DNA of 64,000 nucleotides from positions 56,177,039-56,241,038 of the forward strand of contig NC_086026.1 in assembly GCF_036323735.1 (NCBI RefSeq), given 5' to 3'. The translations under genes and the position numbers were made by a program. The notes below the pieces were generated by a model. The model was not told where the DNA came from. It made no database searches and worked only from the letters and a program-made list of their open reading frames with translations. This document shows, piece by piece, positions 12,216 through 21,850 of the stretch (its first letter is position 1; each line of letters begins with the position of its first letter). Source of the stretch: Rattus norvegicus (Eukaryota; Chordata; Mammalia; Rodentia; Muridae).

Positions 12216-13752
12216 GTGGCATGAGCTGTTTTGACTTCTCACCAGGCGTGGAGCCTCCAACCCTGGGTGAGTGGATGGGGCTATTGGGAAGGCTAAATTA
12301 ATTGATTTACTATTGACTGGGACTACAGACCTCTGTCCAATATCCCTAAAATTCACAAACTCGCTCAGTTGAAGTAAAACTTGAAATCCCATCTAGGAGC
12401 CCAAATTTCTGTGTCACCAAGACCGGGCCAGAGTCCTCTTCTCCCTTTCCTTGATGCCCTCGGGTCATCTAGTGGCTCTTTCAGTTTTCTGTACCCCAAT
12501 CTGTCTTCTCCCCATGCAAAAGCTTTGAGGATCAGCTGACAGGGTAGAGGGGAGACTGCAAGTGTAATACAGGTGTGAGCATTGTCGACTCATGCTTACT
12601 CTCCCTCATCCAAAATACTTAGAACTTAAGCATTTCAGATTTCTACCTTTTTTTCCCCCTTAAATGTTTCCACATATATTTTGAGACAGCTTAGGAATGG
12701 AACCCAAGTCTAAGCATGAAATTCATCTCCATCTCATGAATACCAGATGCATATAGGCTGAAGGCAATTTTACTCAATGATTTTAGGATGCCTGCGTTTC
12801 CCTCTGCAACCTGACACATGAGGTTGGTTGTGGAACTTTCTACCTGTGTCACTGGGCCAATGCGCAAAAACTTTCAGGTATTAGCCCATTTTAGGCAGAA
12901 AATTTCTGGCAATGTGTGTTCAATTTGCAATACCCTTAGACTATTAGTGCAGAATGCAGCTTAACTTGAACTTTGACCTGATGACATCATATCCAGTTCT
13001 ACCCAAACTTCGCTTGAGAATGATTAGAGCCAAGCAGAGGCTGTAGAGACTCCAGACCATGAAACTACCAGGAGGGGTAGCACTTCGAGATAGTAAGTGG
13101 TCTAGCTGAGTGAGGCTGGAGACAGAGGATCAAAAGTTTCTCAGCTACTATAGCCCAGGTTGGACCATTGTGCTTGGTCCCTAGCACTACTATGCCTTTC
13201 AACTTGCTAGGGTCTTAATATGCAAATCATGGCTCCGCAGGTGCAAGGCAAGGATGAAGAAGTTAGAATGCAGCAAGCAACTAGGCAATGCTAACACTGC
13301 TTGTCCTGGAGCCAACCACGAGCCCATCTAGTGATTAAAGAACCCACACACTGCTTGTGGGTAGCATTCTTTATGTGGCCCTACTGTGCCCAGCTCAAAA
13401 GGCACAGCTTGAGTGAGAGAGGAGCAAAGCTCTGGTGGTTCATCTGTGCCTCTGCCCTTTAGAGCATGTGGGTTAAGGAAGGGCACGTGGAGGGAAGGAT
13501 TTGTCCATGGCTCTATCTATACCCTGAACACGATGCTCTCTGGAATGCAGAGTTCAGTGAGCAGCCTTAGAAGTTGGCCTTCTTCCCTGGCTAGGCCACA
13601 CTGGAGTGACTCCAAAGTGAGCCAGCTGCAAAGCAATCAGGCTTCTTACTACTCTGTATCTGTTCTGTCTTCTCTTAAAACTGATGTTAAGTTTGTTTCA
13701 ACTTGAGACATAAACATGGGAAATCATATGTATTGATGGGGTGGCATGTGAT
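12216..13752. other. Repeat-poor unique DNA, no gene recognised
   Basis: No interspersed repeat was recognised. It contains the DR1/CRE-like motif pair listed separately. Open frames are under 100 codons. Confidence 0.4.
12967..12990 (-). promoter_or_regulatory. Candidate DR1 nuclear-receptor site beside a CRE-like motif
   Basis: On the minus strand 12979-12967 reads AGGTCAAAGTTCA, a match to the direct-repeat-1 consensus bound by HNF4, COUP-TF and RXR/PPAR dimers. Immediately adjacent is TGATGACATCAT (12979-12990), related to CRE/AP-1 half sites. Motifs this short arise by chance, so this is only a candidate. Confidence 0.35.
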
Positions 13753-13770
13753 GCTTCTTTCTATAATTAT

Positions 13771-13887
13771 GGTGGCATAAGCCTTTTTTTTTTTTTTTTG
13801 GTTCTTTTTTTCGGAGCTGGGGACCGAACCCAGGGCCTTGCGCTTCCTAGGTAAGCGCTCTACCACTGAGCCAAATCCCCAGCCCCC
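13771..13887 (-). mobile_element. ID SINE (rat-type), antisense, with unusual 3' tail
   Basis: A tRNA-Ala-derived ID body lies at 13801-13887 in reverse (GGGGCTGGGGATTTGGCTCA head, box B as CGGTCCCCAGCTCC). The rat-style tail reads A7 GAACC then A16. Exact 18-bp duplications GCTTCTTTCTATAATTAT lie at 13753-13770 and 13888-13905. Between the A16 and the TSD are 13 extra bases (13771-13783), see findings. Low divergence indicates a recent insertion. Confidence 0.95.
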
Positions 13888-14238
13888 GCTTCTTTCTATA
13901 ATTATTTAGAAAACTTAATCTGTAGATTCTATACTATACACTGCTTGAATTTGGTTAACTGCGTCCATCCCCTCAAACACTTATTGTTAAAGCCTTGCGC
14001 ATCCTCTTCCTCTTTAATATGTATGCTGTTATTTTCTAAGCACTGTAAACCAGCAAAATCTCCCTGAGATGGGCTCCTAACTCAATGCCTCTGCACTCAC
14101 CACTCCTCTTACTGCAGCCCATGCATGTCCTTGCTCACTGCTTTCTAAAGGTAACAAGAACGTGCACATCAAGGCCAATCGAACATCTGAAGGTGACTCA
14201 ATCCATAAAGACAGGGCAGACTCATCTGGATCTTGCTT

Positions 14239-14343
14239 TTTTTTTTTTCTTTTTTTTTTCTTTTTTTTCGGAGCTGGGGACCGAACCCAGGACCTTGCGC
14301 TCACTAGGCAAGCACTCTACCGCTGAGCTAAATCCCCAATCCC
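14239..14343 (-). mobile_element. ID SINE (rat-type), antisense
   Basis: Poly-T interrupted by single C bases is followed by the reversed ID body CGGAGCTGGGGACCGAACCC to GAGCTAAATCCCCAATCCC. Duplications TGGATCTTGCTT (14227-14238) and TGGATCTCGCTT (14344-14355) differ at one base. Confidence 0.94.
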
Positions 14344-14355
14344 TGGATCTCGCTT

Positions 14356-15584
14356 CTAAACCCTACCTGTTTCTAGGACACCATGTAAGTACAAACGCCA
14401 ATGAGCCGGAGAGTCCAGCACATATCACCATTCAGGGGAAGACCCTATCATCGCTCTGGGAGGAGAAAAGGAGCAAAGAGTCAGCCTTCTCTCTCCTTCC
14501 CACTCCACAACAGGCTACCTGGTGCAGGCAGGTGCGATCACACACCTTTGTGTCACCAGAGACAGGGTACAGCATGTGCTGAGACACTAATCAATTATTT
14601 ACAAAACTGACATTCTTGGGTATGTGCGTGCGTATGTATGTGCTCACTTTGAATACATTAAAATATACCACTTGCCTTTTAACATTTGTGAAGAGTGCAG
14701 TTAGACACGGGGACTTCGGCATGAGGAACCTCAGACTCATGTGCCAATCAAATGGATTCTTGAACTTCTCAAGTGCTTAAAGTGTACACACTTTAACTTG
14801 AGAAATTACCAGGTTTGTCTAAAGAAAAAATTTCAAACATAAAACACGAAGCTCATTTGAAGGGAAAAATTCTCCAGTGGAGTGAACCCAGCCTGTCATA
14901 GAAAAGTTAAACCAGGCATAAAGGGAAGTGTCAGCTGTGTGGGAGAACCAGCTGTCTCTCTCGCTCGTTTTTATAAAAAAATATTTTTATAAGCTAGATC
15001 AGATTATAGGAGAATATATGAATGTCTGAGGCTGGGCATCAGGAGGGACCTTACTCCCTCAAGGGCTGCTCGACTCTCTCTGGGAGTACTCAGGATTTTT
15101 TTTTTAAAAAACTCTAAATAAAGTAGTCTAGAGTGACACATTTATAAGCAGTGAAGAATTACTCAAATAAGAGACACCGTCAGCTGTTTATTTTAAAGGC
15201 TTTTTGCTAAAGGAGGAGGGGGGAATAAAATCTCTTTTCTTCATGATCTTTCAACAGGGTGCCAAGTGAATTCCTTGCAGGCCTCTATCTTCCTTAGCAG
15301 CCTGTCTTGGAACCTGAGGGTGATTTCTGCCCACACGTCCCATTCTCCATCTCTAACTGAACTATCTGTCTATCTTCCCAAAAAGAAGAAAAGACAAATA
15401 ATGAGTCTCCGGACCCATGAGAATGTGTTGGAGACTCAAGATGCAGTGTTTGTAGGGTGCAAAAGGGATTGTAATGGAATTCCAGAAGTGGTACCCAACC
15501 AGAAAAAAAGTGTGGGACAGATAGAAGGATGCAGGAGGGAGGAAAGGAATATAGAACCACGGAGAGAGTATTCGTTATATTTCT
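14356..15584. other. Unassigned AT-rich DNA, possible conserved non-coding sequence
   Basis: No repeat family was recognised. Near 14972-14991 there is an inverted repeat of TATAAAAA and TTTTTATA around a 4-base centre, overlapping MEF2-like A/T motifs. About 15080-15230 is AT-rich and mixed in composition. No coding signal. Confidence 0.35.
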
Positions 15585-15800
15585 TGTTGCTTTGAGAAAA
15601 ATACCTGACCAAGGTAAGGTACCTTTGGGTTCCTATTGTGAGAATGTATTCTACCAGGGTGGGGAAGTCATGGTGACATGGGCATGAATGTGAGGCAGCT
15701 GGCCACACTGCATTTGCAGTGAGGGAGTAGAGTGAAATGAATGCTGGTCCTCTGTTCACTTTCTCCTAATTTCATCTATGCCCCGAGTCCACTGGGTATT
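15585..15800 (-). mobile_element. Rodent MaLR-type LTR fragment, antisense
   Basis: GAGAAAAATACCTGACCAAGG, then CATGGTGACATGGGCATGAATG, AGGCAGCTGGCCACACTGC and TGGTCCTCTGTTCACTTTCTCC follow a rodent LTR-type repeat in reverse; a fragment of the same family is at about 60930. Subfamily not resolved. Confidence 0.5.
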
Positions 15801-15867
15801 CTCTCCTTGCTTAAAAAAATGTGTTTCCATGGCGACTCCAAGTCCAGCCATCATGGGAGTGTGCTTT

Positions 15868-15868
<1 letters not shown>

Positions 15869-15916
<48 letters not shown>

Positions 15917-15965
15917 ATATATATATGTATATGTATGTATGTATATATATGTATATGTATGTATG

Positions 15966-16020
<55 letters not shown>
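15869..16020. repeat. Compound (TA)n(TG)n(TATG)n(TA)n microsatellite
   Basis: A short TA tract leads to about 15 TG units, then mixed TATG/TGTA units, then about 25 uninterrupted TA units at 15970-16020. Alternating pyrimidine-purine throughout. Confidence 0.97.
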
Positions 16021-16023
<3 letters not shown>

Positions 16024-16179
16024 CATGTGTCTTGGTCATCATTTGGAACTGGCCCAGCCCCTTGTTAATCTCTTTGCTTCTCGGTCACAACAGACTGGCA
16101 GAGCCACTCCATCATGTCTTCCTGCTCTTTCCTGTTGGGTCTGAGTGGTTTCTCCAAAGTTTACTCACTTTGCAGAGAT

Positions 16180-16305
16180 GGCCCTGAATCCCATCTAGGC
16201 TATGAGTTGTTTGAGAGCATATTCAGGACCAGGATGACAGGATGACACCTGGTTCATTTTTACACTGCCTAGTGCCTGCTTCAGAATAAATGCACAATGG
16301 AAAGG
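16180..16305 (+). mobile_element. L2 LINE 3'-end fragment
   Basis: GAGTTGTTTGAGAGCATATTC, then TTTTTACACTGCCTAGTGCC and TCAGAATAAATGCACAATGG follow the L2 3' terminus in order. Diverged, ancient. Confidence 0.65.
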
Positions 16306-16309
16306 CTCA

Positions 16310-16540
16310 TGGAGTTTCCTATGTTAGTTATGCATTACTCCAAGCATTGTGTATGTGTTAAATCAAATCCTCAGCACACCCCTAATAAAGATTCTATAGT
16401 GGCCCACATTTTAGAGGTGAGTTATCTGAAATCTAGGAGTTGAATGACTTGTCCAAGGTTATTTAGCTTGGGTGGAGGGGAACTGAGGCTTAAACCCAGG
16501 TGGAAGCATCACATACAACCACAACACTAATTCCCTTCAA
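16310..16540 (+). mobile_element. MIR ancient SINE, near full length
   Basis: The order is typical of MIR: ATGCATTACTCCAAGCATTG, then AATCAAATCCTCAGCACACC, CCCACATTTTAGAGGTGAG, the core GACTTGTCCAAGGTTATTTAGC, and TTAAACCCAGGTGG. It abuts the L2 fragment upstream. Confidence 0.8.
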
Positions 16541-16627
16541 AAACTCACCTACTACTTAGTTTTCTGATTTAACAATTGTGTCAGAACTATTAAATTTCAG
16601 AATCAAAATATAAGCCCGTCCTGTCCT

Positions 16628-17393
16628 TTGCTGCTGTTGTTGTTGTTGTTGTTGTTGTTGTTGCTGTTGCTGTTGCTGCTGTTGTTGCTGATGCTGCTGT
16701 TGTTGCTGTTGCTGCTGTTGCTGCTGTTGTTGCTGTTGCTGCTGTTGCTGCTATTGCTGTTGTTGCTATTGCTGTTGCTGCTGTTGTTCTGTTGCTGTTA
16801 CTGTTTTTGCTGTTGTTTTTGCTGCTGTTGCTGCTGTTGCTGTTGTTGCTGTTGTTGCTGCTGTTGTTCTGTTGCTGTTGTTGCTGCTGTTGCTGTTGTT
16901 GCTATTGCTGTTGCTGCTGTTGTTCTGTTGCTGCTGTTGTTCTGTTGCTGTTGTTGCTGCTGTTGCTGTTGTTGCTATTGCTGTTGCTGCTGTTGTTCTG
17001 TTGCTGTTACTGTTTTTGCTGTTGTTTTTGCTGCTGTTGCTGCTGTTGCTGTTGCTGTTGTTGGTGTTGTTGCTATTGCTGTTGCTGCTGTTGTTCTGTT
17101 GCTGATGTTGTTCTGTTGCTGCTGTTGTTCTGTTGCTATTGTTGCTGTTGCTGCTGATGTTGTTCTGTTGCTGCTATTGCTGTTGCTACTGTTGTTGCTG
17201 CTGTTGCTGTTGCTGCTGTTGCTGCTGCTGTTGTTCTGTTGCTGTTGTTGCTGTTGCTGCTGTTGTTGTTCTGTTGCTGCTATTGCTGTTGCTGCTGTTG
17301 CTGCTGTTGCTACTGCTGTTGTTGCTGTTTTGTTCTGTTGCTGTGGCTGTTGCTGTTGCTGTTGTTACTGCTGCTGTTATTGCTACTGTTGTT
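16628..17393. repeat. 766-bp CTG/TTG-type trinucleotide array with internal 209-bp duplication
   Basis: CTG and TTG triplets run almost without interruption, with scattered ATT, ACT and TTT variants and about ten TTGTTCTGTTG junctions that shift the triplet phase. A distinctive variant block (CTGTTACTGTTTTTGCTG) recurs at 16795 and 17004, a 209-bp period. The plus strand is open across the whole array (296 codons from a TTG to 17518) because all three triplet phases give sense codons (Leu, Cys, Ala/Val). The minus strand is CAG/CAA-type. No promoter, splice or conserved flanking frame supports a gene. Confidence 0.95.
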
Positions 17394-18094
17394 ATTTTTC
17401 TGGGTGCGCGTGTCTGTGGCATGTCATCCTCCCCAGTTCACCTAAAAGTGCACAACGTCAACATTTTATGTCACTCAGACGTGCAATCAGAATAGTCCAG
17501 GAAAGACCACCATTCTAACTCCTTTGCTTGGTAGATTTGCTAGGTCATTATTTAGGAAAGAAAGGGATAATAGTGTAACCTACCCACTGTAAGGCTGGCA
17601 TGAAACCATTCATGCCACTGACAATGATAACCACATTAAAAGGACACAGTGATTAGGGTAAATATAAGATCTGGTGTCTCATCCCTACTTTCCCATGAAG
17701 CCTATTCCCTACACTAGGACTTCAAGTGCAGAGATTACCAGCTTAGCACCACACAGACTTGGAGTATATAGAAAGTGTTCTGTGCACTTTCCTCTGGTTA
17801 GTCTATATAAAGAATTCATAAGCAAGGACAGTCAGAGATGGCAGAACAACTTTGTGGTAAGTTTTCTCCTCTGGTTCAACTATAATGAAACAGTGTCTGT
17901 CTTGAGCTCTCCACACTTGCAGGAGGCACTATTCCTACCAATTCATTGTGTGTAGAGCTCTCTGTCCCCTGACGCCAGGGGTCACTGGGTTACATGGATT
18001 TGTGTTTGTGCCCAGGCCATGCTCTCTCTCTTATAGTGTAGTATTGGGCAACTTATATTTCACTAAGTTCCAGTGTCCTTTCCAGATAGAGGTG
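17394..18094. other. No recognised feature
   Basis: Single-copy-looking DNA between the triplet array and a MIR fragment. No gene or repeat recognised. Confidence 0.4.
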
Positions 18095-18200
18095 GACATG
18101 GCTGTTTCTGTCTCACGGGATTGTTGGGAGGGTGAGGGGAGACAGTGTCTTTAAGTAACTAAGTGCAGAGAATGTAGCAGTAAGAATTCAATGTGTCAAT
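18095..18200 (-). mobile_element. MIR fragment, antisense
   Basis: GGATTGTTGGGAGGGTGAGG, AGTAACTAAGTGCAGAGAATG and TAGCAGTAAGAATTCAATGTG follow the reversed MIR 5' half. Short and diverged. Confidence 0.5.
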
Positions 18201-18859
18201 TATATTTTTGAGTCTGAGCAGAGAGAAAGGCACAGAGGAGGTGTTCAAGAGCCGTCCACCGGTGGGTAAATTTCTCTCCCATAAAGTCCTGGGCCTGTAA
18301 TTCTTTCTCCAAAAGATTCTACTCAAAGAAGTCAAATTTCCTGGTCATCGGGTAGAATGAGGCAGCAATCAGTACCTACTTAAGGAGGCAAGAAGGGACC
18401 AACAGCATGGAAGGGAAAGGACTATGAAAGATTGTGTGTTCCCTGGGCCAGACAGGTAACAAGCATGGATTGAGGACAGGATACTGCATTTGCTTGCCTT
18501 CCTCTGCACAGCATGCTGAAGATGCAGACGTAGGGGCTCTGGTTGAAGCTGCTTCTCATAAGCCCATCCTTTCTCCCCAGTGCGGATCACCCTGGCACCT
18601 GTATTGTCAGCCTTGTACTTCTACCTCATCCACCAAGAGAGCTGTATAGACTGTGTCCAGACATGAAAATAGCCCTTTAAAGAAGCCAGGCGGCTTGAAT
18701 CCAGTCGAGCTATGGAATTCTATCCTTGCACACTCCCAGCATTCCTCAGCCTCGGGTTTCTTGTCTCTACCCTCAAACAGCCAGCAAATTCTTTCTGCCT
18801 TAGAAATCTCAAATGAGATAACACGGAAGAAGTTTTCAAAGGTACATGGCTGTCACTTG
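18201..18859. other. No recognised feature
   Basis: Unassigned. Open frames on both strands are under 100 codons and show no domain. Confidence 0.4.
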
Positions 18860-19173
18860 GTGTTGCCGGGATTGTTTCCTGGACCCTTGCAGATACCCAA
18901 ATCTGCGGATGCTTGCATTTTAGGTAAAGTGCACAGTAGCTGCATCTAACCTAAGAACACAGGCAGGCAGACTTTAGATCATCTCTAGACTAACTTTAAT
19001 GCTTAACGCAATGTCAGTGTAACCTACATAGCCACTGTGCTACATACACTGTTGAGGAAGGAAAGGGAGTCTGCACATGTTCCTTGCAGATGCTGTTTTC
19101 CTTGAATTCTTTCAGGCGTTGGTTGATTGAATCTGCAAATGTGGAGCCTGTGAATACTGAGGGCTGATTGCAC
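18860..19173 (+). mobile_element. MER2-like Tigger DNA transposon, decayed
   Basis: GGGATTGTTTCCTGGACCC, GATACCCAAATCTGCGGATGC, a TAGATCATCTCTAGACTAAC block and a closing GGTTGATTGAATCTGCAAATG then CTGTGAATACTGAGGGCTG. This is the reverse-complement relative of the copy at 2478-2800. Ancient. Confidence 0.75.
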
Positions 19174-19454
19174 TGAGCTACTCAAAAGCTTCTGCAAACG
19201 ACTACACATAATAAACATTAATTTGCCGTTGTCCCCAGCAGTGGGCTTTCTAACTGTTCACAAACTGTCCAGTTGCCTCTCCAATAAGATGATGTATAAG
19301 CTGGTTTGGAAGCAGGACAGTTTGACCTTCAGCCCTCCTCTGCTCCAGGATGGCTATGGATGTGGCCCAACCCATTTTTATTATAGATGACAATGTCAGT
19401 TTTCATCACTGTGAAAATCTATAGAACAAAAAGTCACCCCCAGATGGAGAGTAA

Positions 19455-19570
19455 ATATGTTCAAAGGCCCTGTGGTAGAGAGGAGCTTTTAAACATTCTA
19501 GAAGTTGGCAGAAGACCTTGGAAGCTGAAACACAGTGGATAGAGTACAATCGGAGAAAGGCATGGCATAT
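19455..19570 (-). mobile_element. L2 LINE fragment, antisense
   Basis: TTCAAAGGCCCTGTGGTAGAG, CTAGAAGTTGGCAGAAGACC and CTGAAACACAGTGGATAGAG follow the L2 3' region in reverse (the 'caaaggccctgaggcggga' block). Ancient. Confidence 0.55.
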
Positions 19571-20620
19571 AGCAGTTGCCTAGTGCCATTTGACTAGATT
19601 AATTGGTGAATGAATGGGGCTGTAGCCTAGGTCTAGGAAGCTCATCTCTCTATACCCTTTCTGGGAATGCATATTTCTGCAGTAGCATTAAACACATCTG
19701 GCAACACCTCTCCTCAGACGCTGTGGAGGGAAGCCCCTGTCTGAGCTCCACCAACTCACCTGGCAATCAGACGCCAGCTGAAGGCCCTGGCCTTTCTACC
19801 TGGTTGACTCTTCCCACTCTGAGATTTCCCCCTCCCTCCCTTCTCCTCTGGCTCCCTGTGGGGACCATTGCCCATGTTTATGAAAACTGAACATGTCATT
19901 CAAACTAGCACCTCTGGCCTCCTGACACCGAAGATCAGCAGCCACTATTTCCCTCTCTGTCACCGAACTCTGCAAGTGAAGGTTGGTCTCCCCATTGACT
20001 GTTCCCAGAACCTCGCAGACAGTAATGAGTCCAGGGTTGGTGTTAAGCTCAGATGTCAAACAGAGTGGCCAGGGCCTCCCGAAACGCCAAGAGAGCCCCG
20101 AGCTTCTCCCTCTACAAGGTCAGCTTGTGCGTAACACTTCATTAAATTGCTCAAACACTGAGCCGTGTCTTTAACCAATACCTTTAATGTCATTTTCTGC
20201 AGACTTAATAGAGAAGCATTAGCATACCTGTCAAGTCTCCCCATTTCAACTCGGAAGCCAGTGAAGTTTAAAGTACCTCCCTGATCCCACAGTGGATTTA
20301 GCTTCAAACTTGGGTTTAAGGAAAAGAAAATAAAAAAAGGAGGAGTGGAGTGGGGGAAATCCTCTGTGGGGCTGTGTGACGGAATAGGGGATAGTGTCTC
20401 TGTCTCAGCCTCCGTCTAAGCCCTTCTTCCTGTCTCCAGGAAGTATACCTGGGTTAAGAGGTATGGGAAGCAATCCTTGGCATTGACGAGAAGGTGACTG
20501 CGTCTTCTACCCTCAACTGAGTGCTTACAGAGTGGAATCCATGAGCTTTCCCAGGAAGAGACAGAGACTAACCCAAAGGATGCTATGACCCTAATGCTTG
20601 TGATTCCTGTCACTCAGGTG
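19571..20620. other. No recognised feature
   Basis: About 1 kb without a recognised repeat. Includes a purine-rich stretch at about 20318-20360. No gene supported. Confidence 0.4.
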
Positions 20621-20672
20621 GAGATCTAACTCTTTTTTTTTTTTTTTATCGTGTCAAGCCAGGAGAGGAAGA

Positions 20673-20733
<61 letters not shown>

Positions 20734-20740
20734 AACTCTT
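20621..20740 (-). mobile_element. Small retro-insert of unknown origin with poly-A and TSD
   Basis: A 92-bp insert (20635-20726) lies between direct repeats GAGATCTAACTCTT at 20621-20634 and 20727-20740 (at least 11 bases are independent of the GA tract). On the minus strand it reads (TC)n, then a short unique part ending CTGGCTTGACACGAT, then about A13. The poly-A next to one TSD is the hallmark of L1-mediated retrotransposition. The unique part matches no SINE or L1 end I know. Confidence 0.75.
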
Positions 20741-20934
20741 AAAAGGAAGGTGTCAGAAGTTGGCTGTTGGACAGTGTTGTTTGGATGTGAAATGTCCCTG
20801 TGAGCTCATTGTGTCTGAACACTTGGTCCCAGCTGGGGACATTGTTTTTGGAAGGCTGCAGAACCTTTGGGAGTCAGAGCCTTGAGGCTTTACAGCCTGG
20901 CCCCACTTCCTGCCTGCTCTCTGTTTTGATGAGT

Positions 20935-21475
20935 AAGTGTTTGCATGTCTTTGTGTGCATATTCCTATGTGTCAGTATGGGTGCCAACATGTGGTGTGGA
21001 GGTCAGAAGACAAACTTGGGCATTGGCCCTGCTTTCTACCTTGTTTAAACCAGGATCTCTTGATGTTCACCACTGTGAATATCATGTAAACAGGCCCACA
21101 GAAGATCAGTAGCACAAATCCCTGAAGGCTATTCTCCCTTCTCCACAAATTATCTACTGGTAAAGCAGCAGTTCTCAACCCCGACAGGGGTCAAATATCA
21201 GATAGCCTGCATATCAGATGTTTAGATTATGGTTCACAACTGTAGCAAAATTACAGTTATGAAGTAGTAATAATTTCATGGGTGGGGGGTCACAACATGA
21301 GGAACTGTATTAAAAGGTTGCAGCATTAGGAAAGTTGAGAACCGCTGTGGTAAGGGGATGCCTGAATTACTGACACATTCATTGTAGTGTACAACTTTTA
21401 AGTGAGTTATGGGGATCCAAATTCACATCATCAGACTTGCCTGTTGATGTTTTACTGAGCCATCTCTCTGCTTTT
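20935..21475 (-). mobile_element. B4/B3-type SINE, antisense, split by URR1
   Basis: The left part has ACATGTGGTGTGGAGGTCAG and AAACCAGGATCTCTTGATG. The right part has GGGGATCCAAATTCACATC and TTTACTGAGCCATCTCTCTGC, the reversed tRNA-like head. Imperfect TSD-like CTCTCTG-TTTTG and CTCTCTGCTTTTGG flank it. Confidence 0.6.
21166..21347 (-). mobile_element. URR1 hAT-Charlie DNA transposon, inserted in a SINE
   Basis: Ends CAGCAGTTCTCAACC and GTTGAGAACCGCTG are inverted terminal repeats, with the URR1 body (CACAACATGAGGAACTGTAT) in reverse. Duplications TGGTAAAG (21158-21165) and TGGTAAGG (21348-21355) match at 7 of 8 bases. Confidence 0.92.
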
Positions 21476-21629
21476 GGACTGTAGATTCAGTGTAACGAGC
21501 TGCCTTACCACCCCTTCTCTGCCATGATGAACTGTAAGCCCCTCCCAAAACAGTTTTCCCTAAAATTGCTGCTTTTCCATATTTGGTCACAGCAATGAAA
21601 AAAGTCTTTAATAAAGGCGGGGGGCTTCT

Positions 21630-21850
21630 AAGCAGCTAGTATTTATTGACCATAGTTCTAGAGGCTAGGAAGACCAAGATCAAGGCATTGACAGATTTGG
21701 TGTCATGAACTAGCTCTTCGTGGTCTCTTTAATGAGGACACTAACCCCAATGTAAGGGTTTCAACCTCATTACTTGTCACTACCAAAGGTCCATTTCTCA
21801 ACCTATCAGTATTTAGAATTCTAATATATGCCTTTTGGAGGCACATAAAC
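21630..21850 (-). mobile_element. MaLR-type LTR fragment (MST/MLT1-like), antisense
   Basis: ATAGTTCTAGAGGCTAGGAAG, ACCAAGATCAAGGCATTGACAG and TTTGGTGTCATGAACTAGC follow the reversed MaLR LTR ('cagttctggaggctggaagtccaag'). Diverged. Confidence 0.5.

Larger units (their letters stand above)
20757..21622 (+). mobile_element. Rodent MaLR-type LTR, split by a nested SINE
   Basis: The left part (20757-20934) has TTTGGATGTGAAATGTCCCTG, GAACACTTGGTCCCAGCTGG and GGCCCCACTTCCTGCC. The right part (21476-21622) has GATGAACTGTAAGCCCCTCC and TTTGGTCACAGCAATGAAAA. Together they give a MaLR-like LTR (MT/ORR1/MST relatives). Only LTR sequence remains; there is no internal region or coding. Confidence 0.65.

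Noticed and set aside
13771..13887. BC1 RNA gene
   Set aside because: The body is ID, but the 13-base tail does not look like the BC1 unique 3' domain, and perfect TSDs mark it as an ordinary retroposed copy.
16628..17518. 296-codon Leu/Cys/Ala-rich open frame as a protein gene
   Set aside because: It opens at a TTG, is open only because CTG/TTG-type triplets contain no stop in any phase, and has no conserved flank, splice pattern or promoter.
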